Shown piece after piece: positions 40,348 through 51,100 of a stretch of DNA of 64,000 bases. Below the pieces are notes generated by a model. It was not told where the DNA came from. It ran no database searches and worked only from the letters and a program-made list of their open reading frames with translations. The stretch lies in assembly GCA_018806915.1 (NCBI GenBank), contig JAGKQI010000015.1, positions 124,001-188,000 on the forward strand, written 5' to 3'. Both the position numbers and the translations under genes were made by a program. The DNA is from Phytophthora colocasiae (Eukaryota > Oomycota > Peronosporomycetes > Peronosporales > Peronosporaceae). Each line of letters begins with the position of its first letter. Within the stretch, counting starts at the first letter, position 1.

Positions 40348-42169
40348 ATGCCCACTCTAACCGCGGAAGATATTGCCTTCGTAGGCCCTACGCACGTGCC
40401 TTCACTCGAAAACTTCACGTATGTGCGCGTTACGAAGGTTCATGGGACATCGGCCACCGTAAGACGCACTGGGCCAGACAGCACCAAGGAGAGCCCAGAG
40501 TTTGATGTCAAGGTCTCCTCCTTACGCCATCGCATCGTTAGTGACGATGAAACCGAGCACTGGCCGGGATCCTACGTAGGCCACCCGATTGCATTTGTCC
40601 AGACAAACGGAGAAGCGAGTGATCAATGGGCTTACGGATTGGTTACCGGCTACAGCATGGACGCTAAATTAGCCCAACTACATGTACGATGCGGCATCTC
40701 GTCTCTCAGGGTTGGTCTAACGACCCCTCCAACAATAATCGCTGTTGATCGGCTCAACTATGCTCTACAAACCGGCGCTTCCCTCAACGTGATGGCCTTA
40801 AACGCACTCGAGCTACTGGATCGCCAAAATGAGGTGATTGTGGCATGTGGGAAAAGCAGATCCGGTCTTCCAGTAAGCGTGACGACGACGATGTTAAGAG
40901 TACCGTTCAACCCTGAGGAGATTGTTTCCCTCATCAAACCCGACACACTGGAAATTGTATCAGTCCGCCGCCAGCACATTGTCGACTGCGAGCTCGACGG
41001 ACGCAGTGGTAACCATTCTGACGTCTTTACGGATACTCAGGCCACCTCGGATACAGCGCAGTTAGGATCTTCACCTGACATGACTAACAATATTAACCTC
41101 GCTTTTAGTGATTCAGATGACGAAGGTAAAACCGAGGACCAAGTTTTACAGCGAGACGACATCAACAGTGTCCGCTTCCAGAACCGATCGCTCCACAAGC
41201 GGTACCGCCCAAGTCCACCAGAAGAACACGACGATCTTATCCTGGACCAGGTCGACATCCCTGTGCTGCAGACAACTGGTGACGCTCAAGCCTCAGCGTC
41301 CCGCCCTTCGGCTATGGAGAAGCTCGTTCACGACGCAGTTGTCCACCCCTCACTACTCGGTAAGAACCCGCAATTTGTTATTGAATCTGCGCAACAAGGA
41401 CCCCGGACCAAGTTTTTAGACTCGCATATGATCTCAGCTTTGGCATCAGAGGCTTGTCAGTGATGCATTTCCGGCGCTTCATTCAGGAGCTTGAGCCACA
41501 CTCGTCAATGACGGGCATCAACATGACGAACTTCGGACGATCGAATGCACTTCAGCCGGCTTCACCTCCTTCCTGTCTCCGCGACATTGTCGACGCCTTC
41601 GAGACGCTGCTCCTCTTTGCCCAAGGATTCTACAACAACACCGTCTATGACTTCATCAAGACTGGTGCGGCGTTCATGGCAAGAATGTCAGTGCTCTCAC
41701 AACCCGACGTGACCGCGTGCAATATGCTGGTCCACTGGATAAACTCCAAACTCAGGAAGTTCAGCAGTGAGATTATTGCATCAAACCTCCGACAGCAGTG
41801 CAAGTTGGACTCGAGTTCACCAGAAAGGATGACCATTTGATGGAACTATACGAAGCCCTTCAACAGAAGCAGAGAACAGCTCAGGTATTACCGAAACAAC
41901 CACGAGGAACAACGACGAACCGACCAAACCCCGTTCGCACAGCAAAACAGTCCACTGTACCTCGCGAGCTGCTCGACATGTTGCCTAAACAAGGCCACAA
42001 GACACTGTGTATGCGCTACTTGTCGAAGAAAGGGTGCACGGGACCAACTCAGGGTCACTGCTTCGACCCTAGTCGAGCGCACTTCAAGCCACTCGCACTC
42101 CCTGCCGATGCTAAGGCCTACATCGACAAAAACTTCGGCGGACTAGCGTCGGAATTTGCCGATCTGTGA
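40348..42169 (+). pseudogene. DIRS-like gag protein
   Basis: Three overlapping frames (40348-41463, 41454-41840, 41798-42169) read as one protein of about 600 residues. It starts MPTLTAEDIAFVGPTHVPSL, has a Ser/Asp-rich middle, then a helical region (RDIVDAFETLLLFAQGFYNN). It ends with a CCCH-like zinc motif (CMRYLSKKGC ... HCFDPSRAH). The order fits the nucleic-acid-binding gag of DIRS-like elements. Two frameshifts break it. Family assignment rests mainly on position before the RT. Confidence 0.6.
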
Positions 42170-42295
42170 CGCCAACCTGCTGCCCCAGATCTGGTATGTC
42201 ACGGACAGATAGCCCAGCCATCGCTACATGTCGGTTGTAAGCAGTCTCAGTTCTCAGCATCGGGAGTACATGCTTCCGGGAAAGATCTCCACAAC

Positions 42296-43209
42296 GTGAG
42301 AGTACAGGCTCTTGCGTCTCAGACTTCAGGAGTACAGGCTCTTGAAAATGCAAATCAGACTTCACTATCAGAAGATGAGTTATTCATCCAGCGAGGGAAG
42401 AGTGCACTTGACAGTTTTCATCGAACCCAGACGGCCATCAGGCAAGCCTCGGCAGAAGAGCGAGACGAGGCCTTTCGCCAATTCGCCGAACGGTATGGCG
42501 TGCAGTTACCGAACACAAACGCTGTGCAACATGGAGAACTTGACAAAAAGCGTATCAGTGCAGTGTCCAGCGTAGCACGACGCTCTGGTTTAAAACTGGC
42601 TCAGTTTGTAAGAGTTTATCGGCATCAGACACCATCCGATCCCAGGCCGAACAAGGATTTGTTCGAACTGACCGTCTCCACGAAACCGGAGATCAATCAG
42701 CTCACAACCCAGTGGAATTCAATAGTTCGGCATGGTGTCGTACCCGCGTGGAAACCAAACAGACCAGCCAGACAGCTCTCGCGACCTTCTAACCATAAAA
42801 TTCCGGCCGCCCATTACCAGCAAGTACGAGACCACATCTTCAAAGGCGAACAAGAAGGACGCTATCTCGTCGTGGAAGCCGATCTACTGAATCAGTGGCC
42901 TGAAATCTACATCAGCCCGGTTGGAGTCACAAAAAAATCACAGTCACTGGCAACGATCCGGGTCATCAATGACTACTCTTACCCACCTGATGCCTCTGTC
43001 AACGACTTTACGGATCGAAGTACATTTCCGGAGATTTCATACAACCCCCCTCGCGATATTGCTCGTCGATTTTTGAGCTACAAACCAGATTTCCCGGTCA
43101 TGTGATTTTGATAATGCTTGGCGATGTCTCGGGTGCATTTCGACACATTCCAGTAGCAGCAGAACACGTTCACATGTTCGGATTTCGGTTTGACGGGTAC
43201 ATCGTGATT
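42296..43209 (+). pseudogene. DIRS-like reverse transcriptase, N-terminal part
   Basis: The frame at 42296-43105 ends with ISPVGVTKKSQSLATIRVIN and DYSYPPDASVNDF. After a frameshift comes LGDVSGAFRHIPVAAEHVHM and GFRFDGYIVI, typical of DIRS reverse transcriptase fingers and palm. The palm and thumb, including the YxDD-type box, are missing: coding stops at the Copia-2 LTR and resumes beyond it much later in the protein. Confidence 0.75.
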
Positions 43210-43400
43210 TGTGCCCGAGGCTTTCCTCCTAATAACAATCAATATTACTTTGGAATTTACCTTCTACACAACAAGTCTATTCCTTTCTTACCTCTATCTG
43301 GAGAACGAGAACACTCGACGCACCAAGGAGACGCTGGAGTACCTGCACAACAACAAGGAGCAGGAAGACAAGACAAAGGACAAGCGTGCAAAAGCTGCTA
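43210..43400 (+). repeat. 5' LTR of Copia-2
   Basis: 191 bp from TGTGCCCGAGGC to AAAGCTGCTA. Confidence 0.9.
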
Positions 43401-43416
43401 GGTTATGAGCCCAAAC
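43401..43416 (+). other. Primer-binding site of Copia-2 (half-tRNA type)
   Basis: GGTTATGAGCCCAAAC follows the LTR without a gap. It is the same initiator-tRNA anticodon-loop complement as in Copia-1, although the LTRs of the two elements are unrelated. Confidence 0.65.
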
Positions 43417-43471
43417 TCTACTTGGCTGTGATCGAGTAAACAAGTTACGACTAAGACTGCCACGGGATAAC

Positions 43472-43915
43472 ATGGCTGCTGCTCAACCAGTGATTCGAGG
43501 TAGCTCCAAGGCCCCAAGGTTTGAGGGGACTTTCGAGCTGTACAAGGTGGAACTCCAGTTGTATCTGGAAGAACGTGAGGCGTGGGATGTCGTGAACGGA
43601 ACGAAAACCCGCCACACCAACGATCAAGACCAACAGCAATCTTTGACAGAAGAAACCGACTTGCCAAGGCTGCGATCCTGCGAGGAATACGCGGGTGTCA
43701 AGACGACGAAGTAAACAAGATCTGATCTATGGATACCGCGAAGGCAATGTAGGATACCATCACGGCTGATAAGACGCAGAGAGACTATTCGTACGTGGCG
43801 ATGCTGCGGGCGCAACTCTACAATACCAAGCACGTGAAAGGCCAGCCGCTGACCGAGTACCTGACGGCAATGAACAGACTTCGGCAGCAGATGGCAGCAT
43901 GGAGCAACTCACGTA
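43472..43915 (+). pseudogene. Copia-2 gag, N-terminal part
   Basis: ATG 43472 starts MAAAQPVIRGSSKAPRFEGT, FELYKVELQLYLEEREAW, which is the usual beginning of a Copia gag. The frame breaks at 43714. Coding continues in another frame at 43795 (QLYNTKHVKGQPLTEYLTAM, UBN2-like) and then in the 43916 frame. Two frameshifts therefore lie within gag. Confidence 0.7.
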
Positions 43916-45427
43916 GTGGACGAGGACGAGATGTTGAGAGTATTGACAATGGGTGTGACGCTGTCGCATCCAGAGCTCGTGGAGCAATTCGACTTGCCGG
44001 CAAGGCAGGGAACGCCGCTGACGCTGCAGCAGTTTACGAACGCGTTGAGGTCAAAGGATGAGAGGATTCGAATGGCTGAAGCAATGCGCGGTGAAGTTGA
44101 TGAGCCACAAGCAGTTATGTGCGCTACGCCTGCTGCTAGAGATAAAACGAAAAGGAACAAGCGGAGCAGGGGAGCGTGGAAGAAACGCAAGTGTTTCCAT
44201 TGTGGCAAGCCTGGACACTTCAAGCAGCAGTGCTGGCACTATTTGAATCAGTCCAAGAAGGTCGAGAGCGACGAGAAGAAGTCGACTACCGACAAGAAGG
44301 ACAAGAAGAAGAAGAAGTCAAAGAATGAAGACAAACCAGGTGCGAAGAATAATATGCTAATCCTGAACGAGAATGCACCAGACATTATACGACGATATGC
44401 AAGTAGCAGCAGCAGCGACGACGATGATGAAGACGACGGAGACTTCCCCATGGTTGGAATGGTGACGAAGGTCGACGCAGACAATCGAAATGCGTGGATG
44501 CTGGACTGCGGGAGTTCGACACATATATGTGTCGACAAGAACTTGTACTCGAGCGTGAAGAAGTCGAAGGCAACGTTCAAGGTCTGGACTGGTGAGATTA
44601 CGAAAGGTGTAATGTGTGGAACTGTGAAGCTGAACCTGCCAGATAAGAACGGCAAAGAGGTGGAAGTGGAGCTACAGGATGTGGAATTCTCGCCTGCGGG
44701 GAGCGTCAACTTGATAAGTTTAGGCAAGCTGGAGAGTGAGGGTTGGACGCCTTCGTTCAGTTCGACTGAAGTAACGCCTCGCAAGTGTTGGTTGGATTCT
44801 GCTATTGGACGACTAGAGTTCGTGAAGCGTGGCTCTCACTACTGGTTGGAAGCTGGATTGTCGGATGACATGGTAATGACAACGTTGAACGCCGATGCCA
44901 GTCCGCTGATGCGGTGGCACGAGCGCTTGGGACACTTAAATGTGGCCGCGATTAAGGCTATAGTGGACCAGAAGTTGGTGGACGGCATGGACATTCCTGA
45001 GGAGTTGTTCAAGAAGCCGTTCCAGTGTTTGACTTGCATGTCGGCGAAGCGACGGCGCATGAGCTACAAGAAGAGCGCAAAGAACAAGAGGACGACGATC
45101 AACTACGAACGTCTGATGTCGGATACATGTGACATGGGCAAGTACATACCTGGGTCTGGAGGCATTCGCTACTTTCAGTTGATACAGGACGAGGGCTCAC
45201 GGTATAAGTGGTGCTACCCGATTGTGAATAAGAGCGATGCCAACGCGAACACGATAAAGCTGATGAAGAAGTTGATTGCGCAAGGTCATCGGATAAAGAC
45301 TTTCTCAAGCGACGGCGGTGGTGAGTTCGTGAACACGGAGCTAAAGAAGTTTCTGGAGGAGCACGGCATTGATTTTGTGCCAACTCACGCGTACACACCG
45401 AAGAGAACGCGCTTGTGGAGAAGCTGA
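43916..45427 (+). pseudogene. Copia-2 gag C-terminus, protease and integrase N-terminus
   Basis: 503 residues. CCHC knuckle CFHCGKPGHFKQQC (44203-44244). A Lys-rich linker, then the protease AWMLDCGSSTHICVDKN, in which the triplet is Asp-Cys-Gly (Asp-Ser/Thr-Gly is usual in Copia). GAG-pre-integrase: MRWHERLGHLNVAAIKAI ... CLTCMSAKR. The integrase core starts with LMSDTCDMG (first Asp) and FSSDGGGEFV (second Asp). The frame then shifts at about 45403, just before the segment with the third acidic residue (ENALVEKLNG in the next frame). Confidence 0.85.
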
Positions 45428-46333
45428 ACGGTGTACTGGCCAACAAGACTCGGACAGCTATGCAGGCGGCGAACATGCCGAGCAAGCTGTGGCCTGAAGT
45501 GTTACAGTACATTGTGGATATTGGCAACATGAGCATGACCAAGGCACTGAACGGGACTGACCCCATCGGAGAAGTTGTACGGCAAGAAGCCGGACTTGAC
45601 CAAGGTTCGTGTCTGTGGTGCTATTGGATTTGTGTATGTGCCGAAGCGCAAGGATAAGCTTAGCCCGAAGGCTGACCCGGCGTTATTGCTGGGATTCGCA
45701 CACACCTCACCAGGTTATCGACTATTGCATTTGAGGACTGGGAGGATTGTGGAGGCGCGAGATGTGAAATTTCGTGAGGACGTGACAGTAAGCAGGAAGT
45801 ACCTGAACGCGCTCCTAGCTGGACAGCACAAGACGTATCAGCACATTCCGTTTGTGCCTCTGCCGGTTGAATTTGTGGCAGAAGAGCATTTGCATGAAGT
45901 GAAAATGCGTGCAGTGAAGGAGAGTTTGCCAGATGACGTGAATGAGAAGTCCATGGCGGATGACGACAATTGCAATGTGGAAAGTTCGTCGAGTGAGTCG
46001 GACGGAGATGAACTCGTAGAAGAACCTGTACAAGTGAGACCTGGACGAGCTGCTGGACGAAGAGCAAGACGGCAGCGTGCTGCGAACCAGCAACAACAAC
46101 CAGTGAGAAGGTCCAACCGAGTGCGACGACAAAATGTAAGGCTTAGTAACTACCAGTTGCTGATGGGTGCCGAAGTTGAAGACCCGGCCAACGTCGAAGA
46201 GGCAATGGATTCGCCGCAGTGGAAGGACTGGGAAGATGCGATCAAGAAGGAGTACGCGTCTTTGATCAAGAACGGAACCTGGAAGCTGGTGAAGGGCCTA
46301 AGGACGACAATGGACGGTGGATCAAGGTCATGA
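45415..46333 (+). pseudogene. Copia-2 integrase C-terminus and linker
   Basis: The frame at 45415-45570 carries VEKLNGVLANKTRTAMQ (third acidic residue) and AANMPSKLWPEVLQYIVD. From 45575 another frame gives YGKKPDLTKVRVCGAIGFVY and an acidic/basic linker (SSSSESDGDELVEEPVQVR). It ends with the start of the reverse transcriptase domain (WKDWEDAIKKEYASLIKNGTW). A frameshift at about 46300 separates this from the polymerase. Confidence 0.8.
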
Positions 46334-47247
46334 CTACCAAGTGGGTCCTGAAGGTGAAACGTGATGAGCAAGGCAGAGTGCAGCGCTACAAGGCGAGACT
46401 GGTCGTACATGGATATGAACAACGATTTGGACATGAATACTGGAAGACATACTCACCTGTAGTACGCTGGATGACAATGTTGATTGTGCTTTTGCTGGCT
46501 CTGTTGCTTGGACTGGAGGTCGATCAAGGTGACTTTGAGACGGCATTCCTGAACAGCAACATGGATGGTGCAAAGATTTACGTGGAACAGCCTACGGAGT
46601 TCGACGACGGAACTGACAGGGTGTGTTTCCTGCTTAAGGGTCTGTACGGATTGAAACAAGCTGCTAGACTATGGTATCTGACTTTGCACAAGCGCCTAGA
46701 AGCTTGGCATGAAACGAAGTGCGTTCGACGTGGGCCTGTACTACAAGTGGATTGACGGACGGCTCTTGATGGTGACCGTGTATGTGGACGACATGTTAAT
46801 CATTGGAACTCGCTGTGACATCGACAAGATGTAGAAGGACTTGACGGAAGAGTTTGCGTTGAAGGACATGGGACGAGTGCACTACTTACTGGGTATGGAG
46901 GTGGATTACGTTCCTGGAAAGAAGCTGTGCATTTCGCAGACGGCATACATTGATAAGATCCTGCACAAGTTCCAGATGAAGGATGCGAAGACGGTGAGGT
47001 CGCCGCAGCAGCACAACGAGAAAGTCCTGCCGATTGAGCGGGATGAGAGCAAGATCAATGATAAGAACTTGGAGTACCAGGAGTTGGTTGGTGCGCTGCA
47101 GTACCTTGTGACGTGTACCCGCCCGGACATTTCAAATGCGGTGCGAAACCTGAGTCGACATACAGGAAGCTACACAAAGGAGAACTTTGCGGCTGCCAAG
47201 AGGGTGCTGAGGTACCTGAAGGGTACAAGGACGTATGGGCTGGTTTA
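46304..47247 (+). pseudogene. Copia-2 reverse transcriptase
   Basis: WVLKVKRDEQGRVQRYKARL, TYSPVVRWMTM and VDQGDFETAFLNS lie in the frame ending at 46755. YVDDMLIIGTRCDIDKM is reached after a frameshift near 46720 and is followed by a TAG at 46831-46833. EEFALKDMGRVHYLLGMEVD and the tail VLRYLKGTRTYGLV end at a TAG (47246-47248). The catalytic YVDD is present, but the gene is broken at least three times. Confidence 0.85.
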
Positions 47248-47284
47248 GGTGGTGAATGACTCGGACTTGAACGAGGGTTTATAA

Positions 47285-47971
47285 GTGAGCGCATATTGCG
47301 ATGCGGACCATGCAAACTGCCCGGATACGTCACGATCTGTTACTGGCTACGTACTTCAGCTGAATGGCCACAGCTTTGGATTCAAAAGCAAGATGCAGGC
47401 GTCCGTGACGGATGATACCTGCAAGTCAGAGTTGGTGGCTGCAAGTACATGTGTGGAGGACTTACTTTGGGCGAGGAAGCTGCTCAAGGAGCTGAAGTTC
47501 AAGCCAGAGGTTGCGAAGCTGCTGATGGACAATCAAGCGGCTATTAAAGTTTGTTCCGACGCCGGCAATTTCGACGGCGTGGAGCGCTACGCTAAGAAGA
47601 GTCGGAAGATAGCGGAGCTGGTGATGAAGAACAAGGTGGACATCGAATACGTCTCGGCGGAGGATAATGTCGCTGACATGTTTACCAAGGCACTGGGCCC
47701 GCAGCGATTCGAAAAGTTGCGAGCGGGACTCGGGGTGAAGGATGTTGAGGGCGCCAAGGAGCGTCAGAACACAGAGGAAGGCGTGGTTGAGCGTCAGCAC
47801 GATGGTCAAGGCGTGGTAAAGCGTCGAAGCGTGCGTCTGGCCAAGAGTCAGGAGAATAAAGCTGCGGTCAAGCAGTACATGGCTAAGAGCCAGGATGTTG
47901 ACACTGTGGTCAAGCAGTGCATGGCCAAGAGCCAGGATGTTGACACTGTGGTTAAGCAGTGCGTGGTCTAG
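47285..47971 (+). pseudogene. Copia-2 RNase H with repetitive tail
   Basis: SAYCDADHANCPDTSRSVTG, CKSELVAASTCVEDLLWARK, LMDNQAAIKV and AEDNVADMFTKALGPQRFE are the standard Copia RNase H blocks. A stop (TAA at 47281-47283) cuts it from the RT. After the normal Copia end the frame runs on about 80 residues into a 14-residue repeat (KQCMAKSQDVDTVV). Confidence 0.85.
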
Positions 47972-48082
47972 AGCCAGGAAGATTGACACTGTGGTTAAGC
48001 AGTGCGTGGCCAAGAGCCAGGAAGATTGACACTGTGGTAAAGCAGTGCGTGGCCATGAGCCAGGGTAATGAAGCCGTGGTTG
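47870..48082 (+). repeat. 42/43-bp tandem repeat at the end of Copia-2 pol
   Basis: Five units start AAGCAGT at 47870, 47912, 47954, 47997 and 48040. The first two periods are exactly 42 bp and keep the frame. Later ones are 43 bp and break it. Confidence 0.9.
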
Positions 48083-48325
48083 AGCAGCGCAAAACGTTGG
48101 CAGAAGATCGGACGAAAGCCGAAGCCAGCGGAAGTACTGTCTAATGTGATTCGGCCAAGGGCTGATGTTGACAGTGACACGGAGGCTTAGTTCCGGGGGA
48201 GTTTGAGCCGACGGGTTCTGGAGACTCCCGGAGAATAACTTTCGCCTGTGTCAGGTTCCGTCACGGTTGAGTGACAGGAAGGCCAGTGACCATCTTGCTC
48301 GATGGGTCCAGCCTAAAGGAGGTTT

Positions 48326-48516
48326 TGTGCCCGAGGCTTTCCTCCTAATAACAATCAATATTACTTTGGAATTTACCTTCTACACAACAAGTCTATTCCT
48401 TTCTTACCTCTATCTGGAGAACGAGAACACTCGACGCACCAAGGAGACGCTGGAGTACCTGCACAACAACAAGGAGCAGAAAAACAAGACAAAGGACAAG
48501 CGTGCAAAAGCTGCTA
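48326..48516 (+). repeat. 3' LTR of Copia-2
   Basis: 191 bp, preceded by the purine tract AAAGGAGG. Differs from the 5' LTR at CAGGAAGAC against CAGAAAAAC. Confidence 0.9.
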
Positions 48517-49165
48517 TCCGCTACGTCTCAACCTGCTTTCCGCCGGCCCGGGCATTCTATCAAAATCTCTAAGTGTTCGTGACAACATTTCCACGTCATC
48601 ACGTTCGTCACCAATTACCCAAAGACGTTCGCGAAGATTTGAGATGGTATCTAGCCGTGCTTACCCAGGGGAAGAAATTCAACTCCATTCCAGTGGAACA
48701 TTTCGCACAGCTACTGCCACCGTCACGCCACGTCTTCATCAGATACTGGTGTGTGCGTATTGGAACCACAGCTCAAGCAGTACATCCGCGTGCATTTCAG
48801 CGAAGCGGTACGACAAACATTTGCCGTCACGAAAACACACAACTCGATCAATGTCCGCAAATTGATGGGGCCTGCCCTCGCAGCACTCCATTGGGGTCCA
48901 AGGTGGACATCAACAGGGCGTGACAAAACCCACGTCCGAATGTGGATCGACAATACCAGTGCAGTCGCTTGGCTTGAAAAACGTGCAAGTCAACATCCAA
49001 TAGCACGAGCTTACAACAGGCTCATTTCCCTGGCAGAATTCCAACACTCATTCTCATGTTCAGCAGCACACATACCAGGGGACAACAATACGATGGAGGA
49101 CGCTGGATCCAGGGCTTGGAGCGCAAATCATTCATTATACCCTCTGTGGACTAACTTATCCAATT
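48517..49165 (+). pseudogene. DIRS-like reverse transcriptase C-terminus and RNase H
   Basis: Directly after the Copia LTR the DIRS frame gives IRYVSTCFPPARAFYQNL, then a stop, then DVREDLRWYLAVLTQGKKFN. After a frameshift near 48735 the RNase H follows: GVCVLEPQLKQYIRVHFSE, RMWIDNTSAVAWLEKRASQ and AAHIPGDNNTMEDAGSRAWS. These match DIRS RNase H, which degrades the RNA of the replication hybrid. Frameshifted and so inactive. Confidence 0.78.
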
Positions 49166-49166
49166 C

Positions 49167-50160
49167 TTGGACACAGATACCGATTCTTCCGCCGTTCGAC
49201 GATCTCTTGAGTCTTTGGGAGACGTGCTCCGCGGACATGCTCTCGCAGGTTCAACTTCCGGGAAGTACTCAACACACTGGCACCAGTGGTGCACATTCTC
49301 ACACCAACTAGGTTGGTCACCATGGATTACGGAACCAGGTCGCGCGGCGAACAAGAAGCTGGGGTGCTTTGCTGTATACTGTTGGAAGTATGGATGGAAC
49401 AAGGCTCGGCAAGGAAATACGTTTGGGACCATCAAACTCAAGCTGGCCAGCATCCGGTGGTACCACAAGAGCTACATTGGAATCGACCTCACGGCATCGC
49501 CCGACTTCACGGTACTTCTGCAAGGTATCAAGCGCCTATCAGTTCACAAGCTCCAACCAATTACACCAGCTTTCCTGCGACTACTGTATCATCGACTGGA
49601 TCTTCAGCAGCCTCAGCATCGCCTTCTGTAGGGCAGTGTATTGGTAGGATTCTTCTTCCTTCTTCGGAGATCAGAGTATCTTCGGATCGGACAGGCCAGA
49701 CACTTCTACTGCCTCAAACACCAGAACGTATTTTTCTCGGACGCGGAAGGGAACCAACACCAGAATCAAAATCAACATCGGTCACAATCGGTCTTGAGGG
49801 AGCCAAGAACGACCAATTTGGGCGTGGTGCATGGCGCACAATGCATTCCTCAGGTGATCCAGTTATATGTCCAGTCATCGCGGTCAAACACCTCAACATT
49901 GCCAGGCGGAAGGCTGCGTACAAAGGCAGGTACCTCTGCGGCAACCTAACAGCAGCAACGATGGCCAAGGCATTTCAAGGCCACAGCAAAGAGTATCGGC
50001 GTACCAGAAGCCAACTACTCAACACACTCTGTCCGGATTGGTGGAGCGACAGCCCTTCTGAGCGGCCAAGCGAGCAGTACCGCTATCAAGCTCCTGGGTC
50101 GCTGGCTATCGAACTGTTTTGAGCAGTATCCAACGCAATCGGCCATCTCAACCTCGACAC
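49167..50160 (+). pseudogene. DIRS-like tyrosine recombinase
   Basis: The frame from 49167 carries the core-binding domain (STSGKYSTHWHQWCTFSHQL, SIRWYHKSYIGIDL). After a stop near 49631 the catalytic domain appears: LLRRSEYLRIG (catalytic Arg), then in another frame STHSVRIGGATALLSGQ (His-x-x-Arg) near 50010-50060, LLGRWLSNCFEQYP with the Trp and the nucleophile Tyr. All four landmarks of the tyrosine recombinase family can be found, spread over at least three frames. The enzyme would integrate a circular DNA copy. Confidence 0.82.
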
Positions 50161-50327
50161 TCTCGCGGCGGATGGTAGGCGCTCACACTCGACAGAATCA
50201 TTCGTAAGGACTCGAGAGCACATTACTTTTGGGGGCCGCTCATCACGCCCTTACTCAAGGCTGGTCGAGGACAATGAAGTTCATTTGCCCCCAAACCGAC
50301 TGAGTTGTATCCTTGGAAAGCTCACGT

Positions 50328-50663
50328 TACACACGGGTTCTCGTGTGGACGCAGTGAGCATCACGATATCGGCTCCCACAGCAACAACGATTTGGGACTG
50401 GCGGCACTGCTAAAACCCTGACGTTGGCTTCTGGCGAGTACATCACATCGATGGAAGCTCACTGGGGCAAGTACAACAGCCATACACGCATCTTCTACCT
50501 GAAATTCACGACTAGTCTAGGTAACACTCTGTCAGGAGGAAGCGCCACAAGTGATAGCACTATCGCCTATGCCCCCGACGGATACCAGCTTAGTGCCTTT
50601 CACGGCCGAGATGGAGACGCGATCGACGCTTTGGGAGCGATCTGGACGAAAATTTCTGCGTAG
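50328..50663 (+). pseudogene. EEP-jacalin gene copy 2, 3' part (jacalin domain)
   Basis: Coding resumes with GSRVDAVSITISAPTATT. A frameshift follows, then ASGEYITSMEAHWGKYNSHT, RIFYLKFTTSLGNTL and GYQLSAFHGRDGDAIDALGA to a stop at 50663. This is the remainder of the jacalin-like domain that is cut at 40163, so the two parts were once one gene. Confidence 0.82.
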
Positions 50664-50974
50664 AGCAGTTGATCTCGGCAATGCGAATTGTAAGCTCAAC
50701 ATATTTGCGCGTACAGTACGCAGTACAGGTTTAACTACACGATTTCAATTACGTGACGTGAGTAAATATTTTGCTACCGCTTAACTGTTCGGCATCGTGG
50801 CGAAAGGTAAGTTCAACAAATCAAAAATTAGTCGGAGCGTGGTTTCCTGGTAGCAACGAGAGCTCCATAACTACCCTACCACAGCGTGGTAACACTACAA
50901 TACATGTGCGCACATCGGATTTACTTTTACAGTATCTGTCAGCACACTCTAATATCACTGCAACTGGCCGTGCA

Positions 50975-51100
50975 AAAGCCTCGAGAGTTCATTGAAGGTC
51001 AAAAGCTCGCAGACTGCTGGGTGCAGTCCATTCGTAAGGGCATTCCTCCTGAAAAGGCCGACACACGAGCAAGTGTTTCCATCATCATAGTCATCTACTA
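50975..51100 (+). pseudogene. Third EEP fragment
   Basis: REFIEGQKLADCWVQSIRKG and IPPEK match residues REFVEGQKLTDAWVQFVRNG of copy 1 (about 37757-37830). Only about 30 residues remain, showing that the EEP-jacalin family had at least a third member here. Confidence 0.7.

Larger units (their letters stand above)
43210..48516 (+). mobile_element. Ty1/copia LTR retrotransposon (Copia-2) inside the DIRS-like element
   Basis: Two 191-bp LTRs (two adjacent differences seen) flank Copia-order gag, protease, integrase, reverse transcriptase and RNase H. No target duplication is found: the left flank ends CGTGATT and the right begins TCCGC. DIRS coding for about 150 residues is absent between the flanks. 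Several frameshifts and stops make it defective. Confidence 0.9.
40165..50327 (+). mobile_element. Tyrosine-recombinase (DIRS/Ngaro-like) retrotransposon, with Copia-2 inside
   Basis: The block between the two halves of EEP-jacalin copy 2 carries a gag-like protein, a DIRS-type reverse transcriptase and RNase H and a tyrosine recombinase, in that order. The order gag-RT-RH-YR without a methyltransferase resembles Ngaro elements. No target duplication is obvious, as expected when a tyrosine recombinase integrates. Edges are set by where lectin coding stops and restarts and are good to about 10 bases. Confidence 0.82.

Noticed and set aside
50328..50663. Independent lectin gene
   Set aside because: It lacks the start of the jacalin domain, which is exactly what ends at 40163 on the other side of the inserted element.
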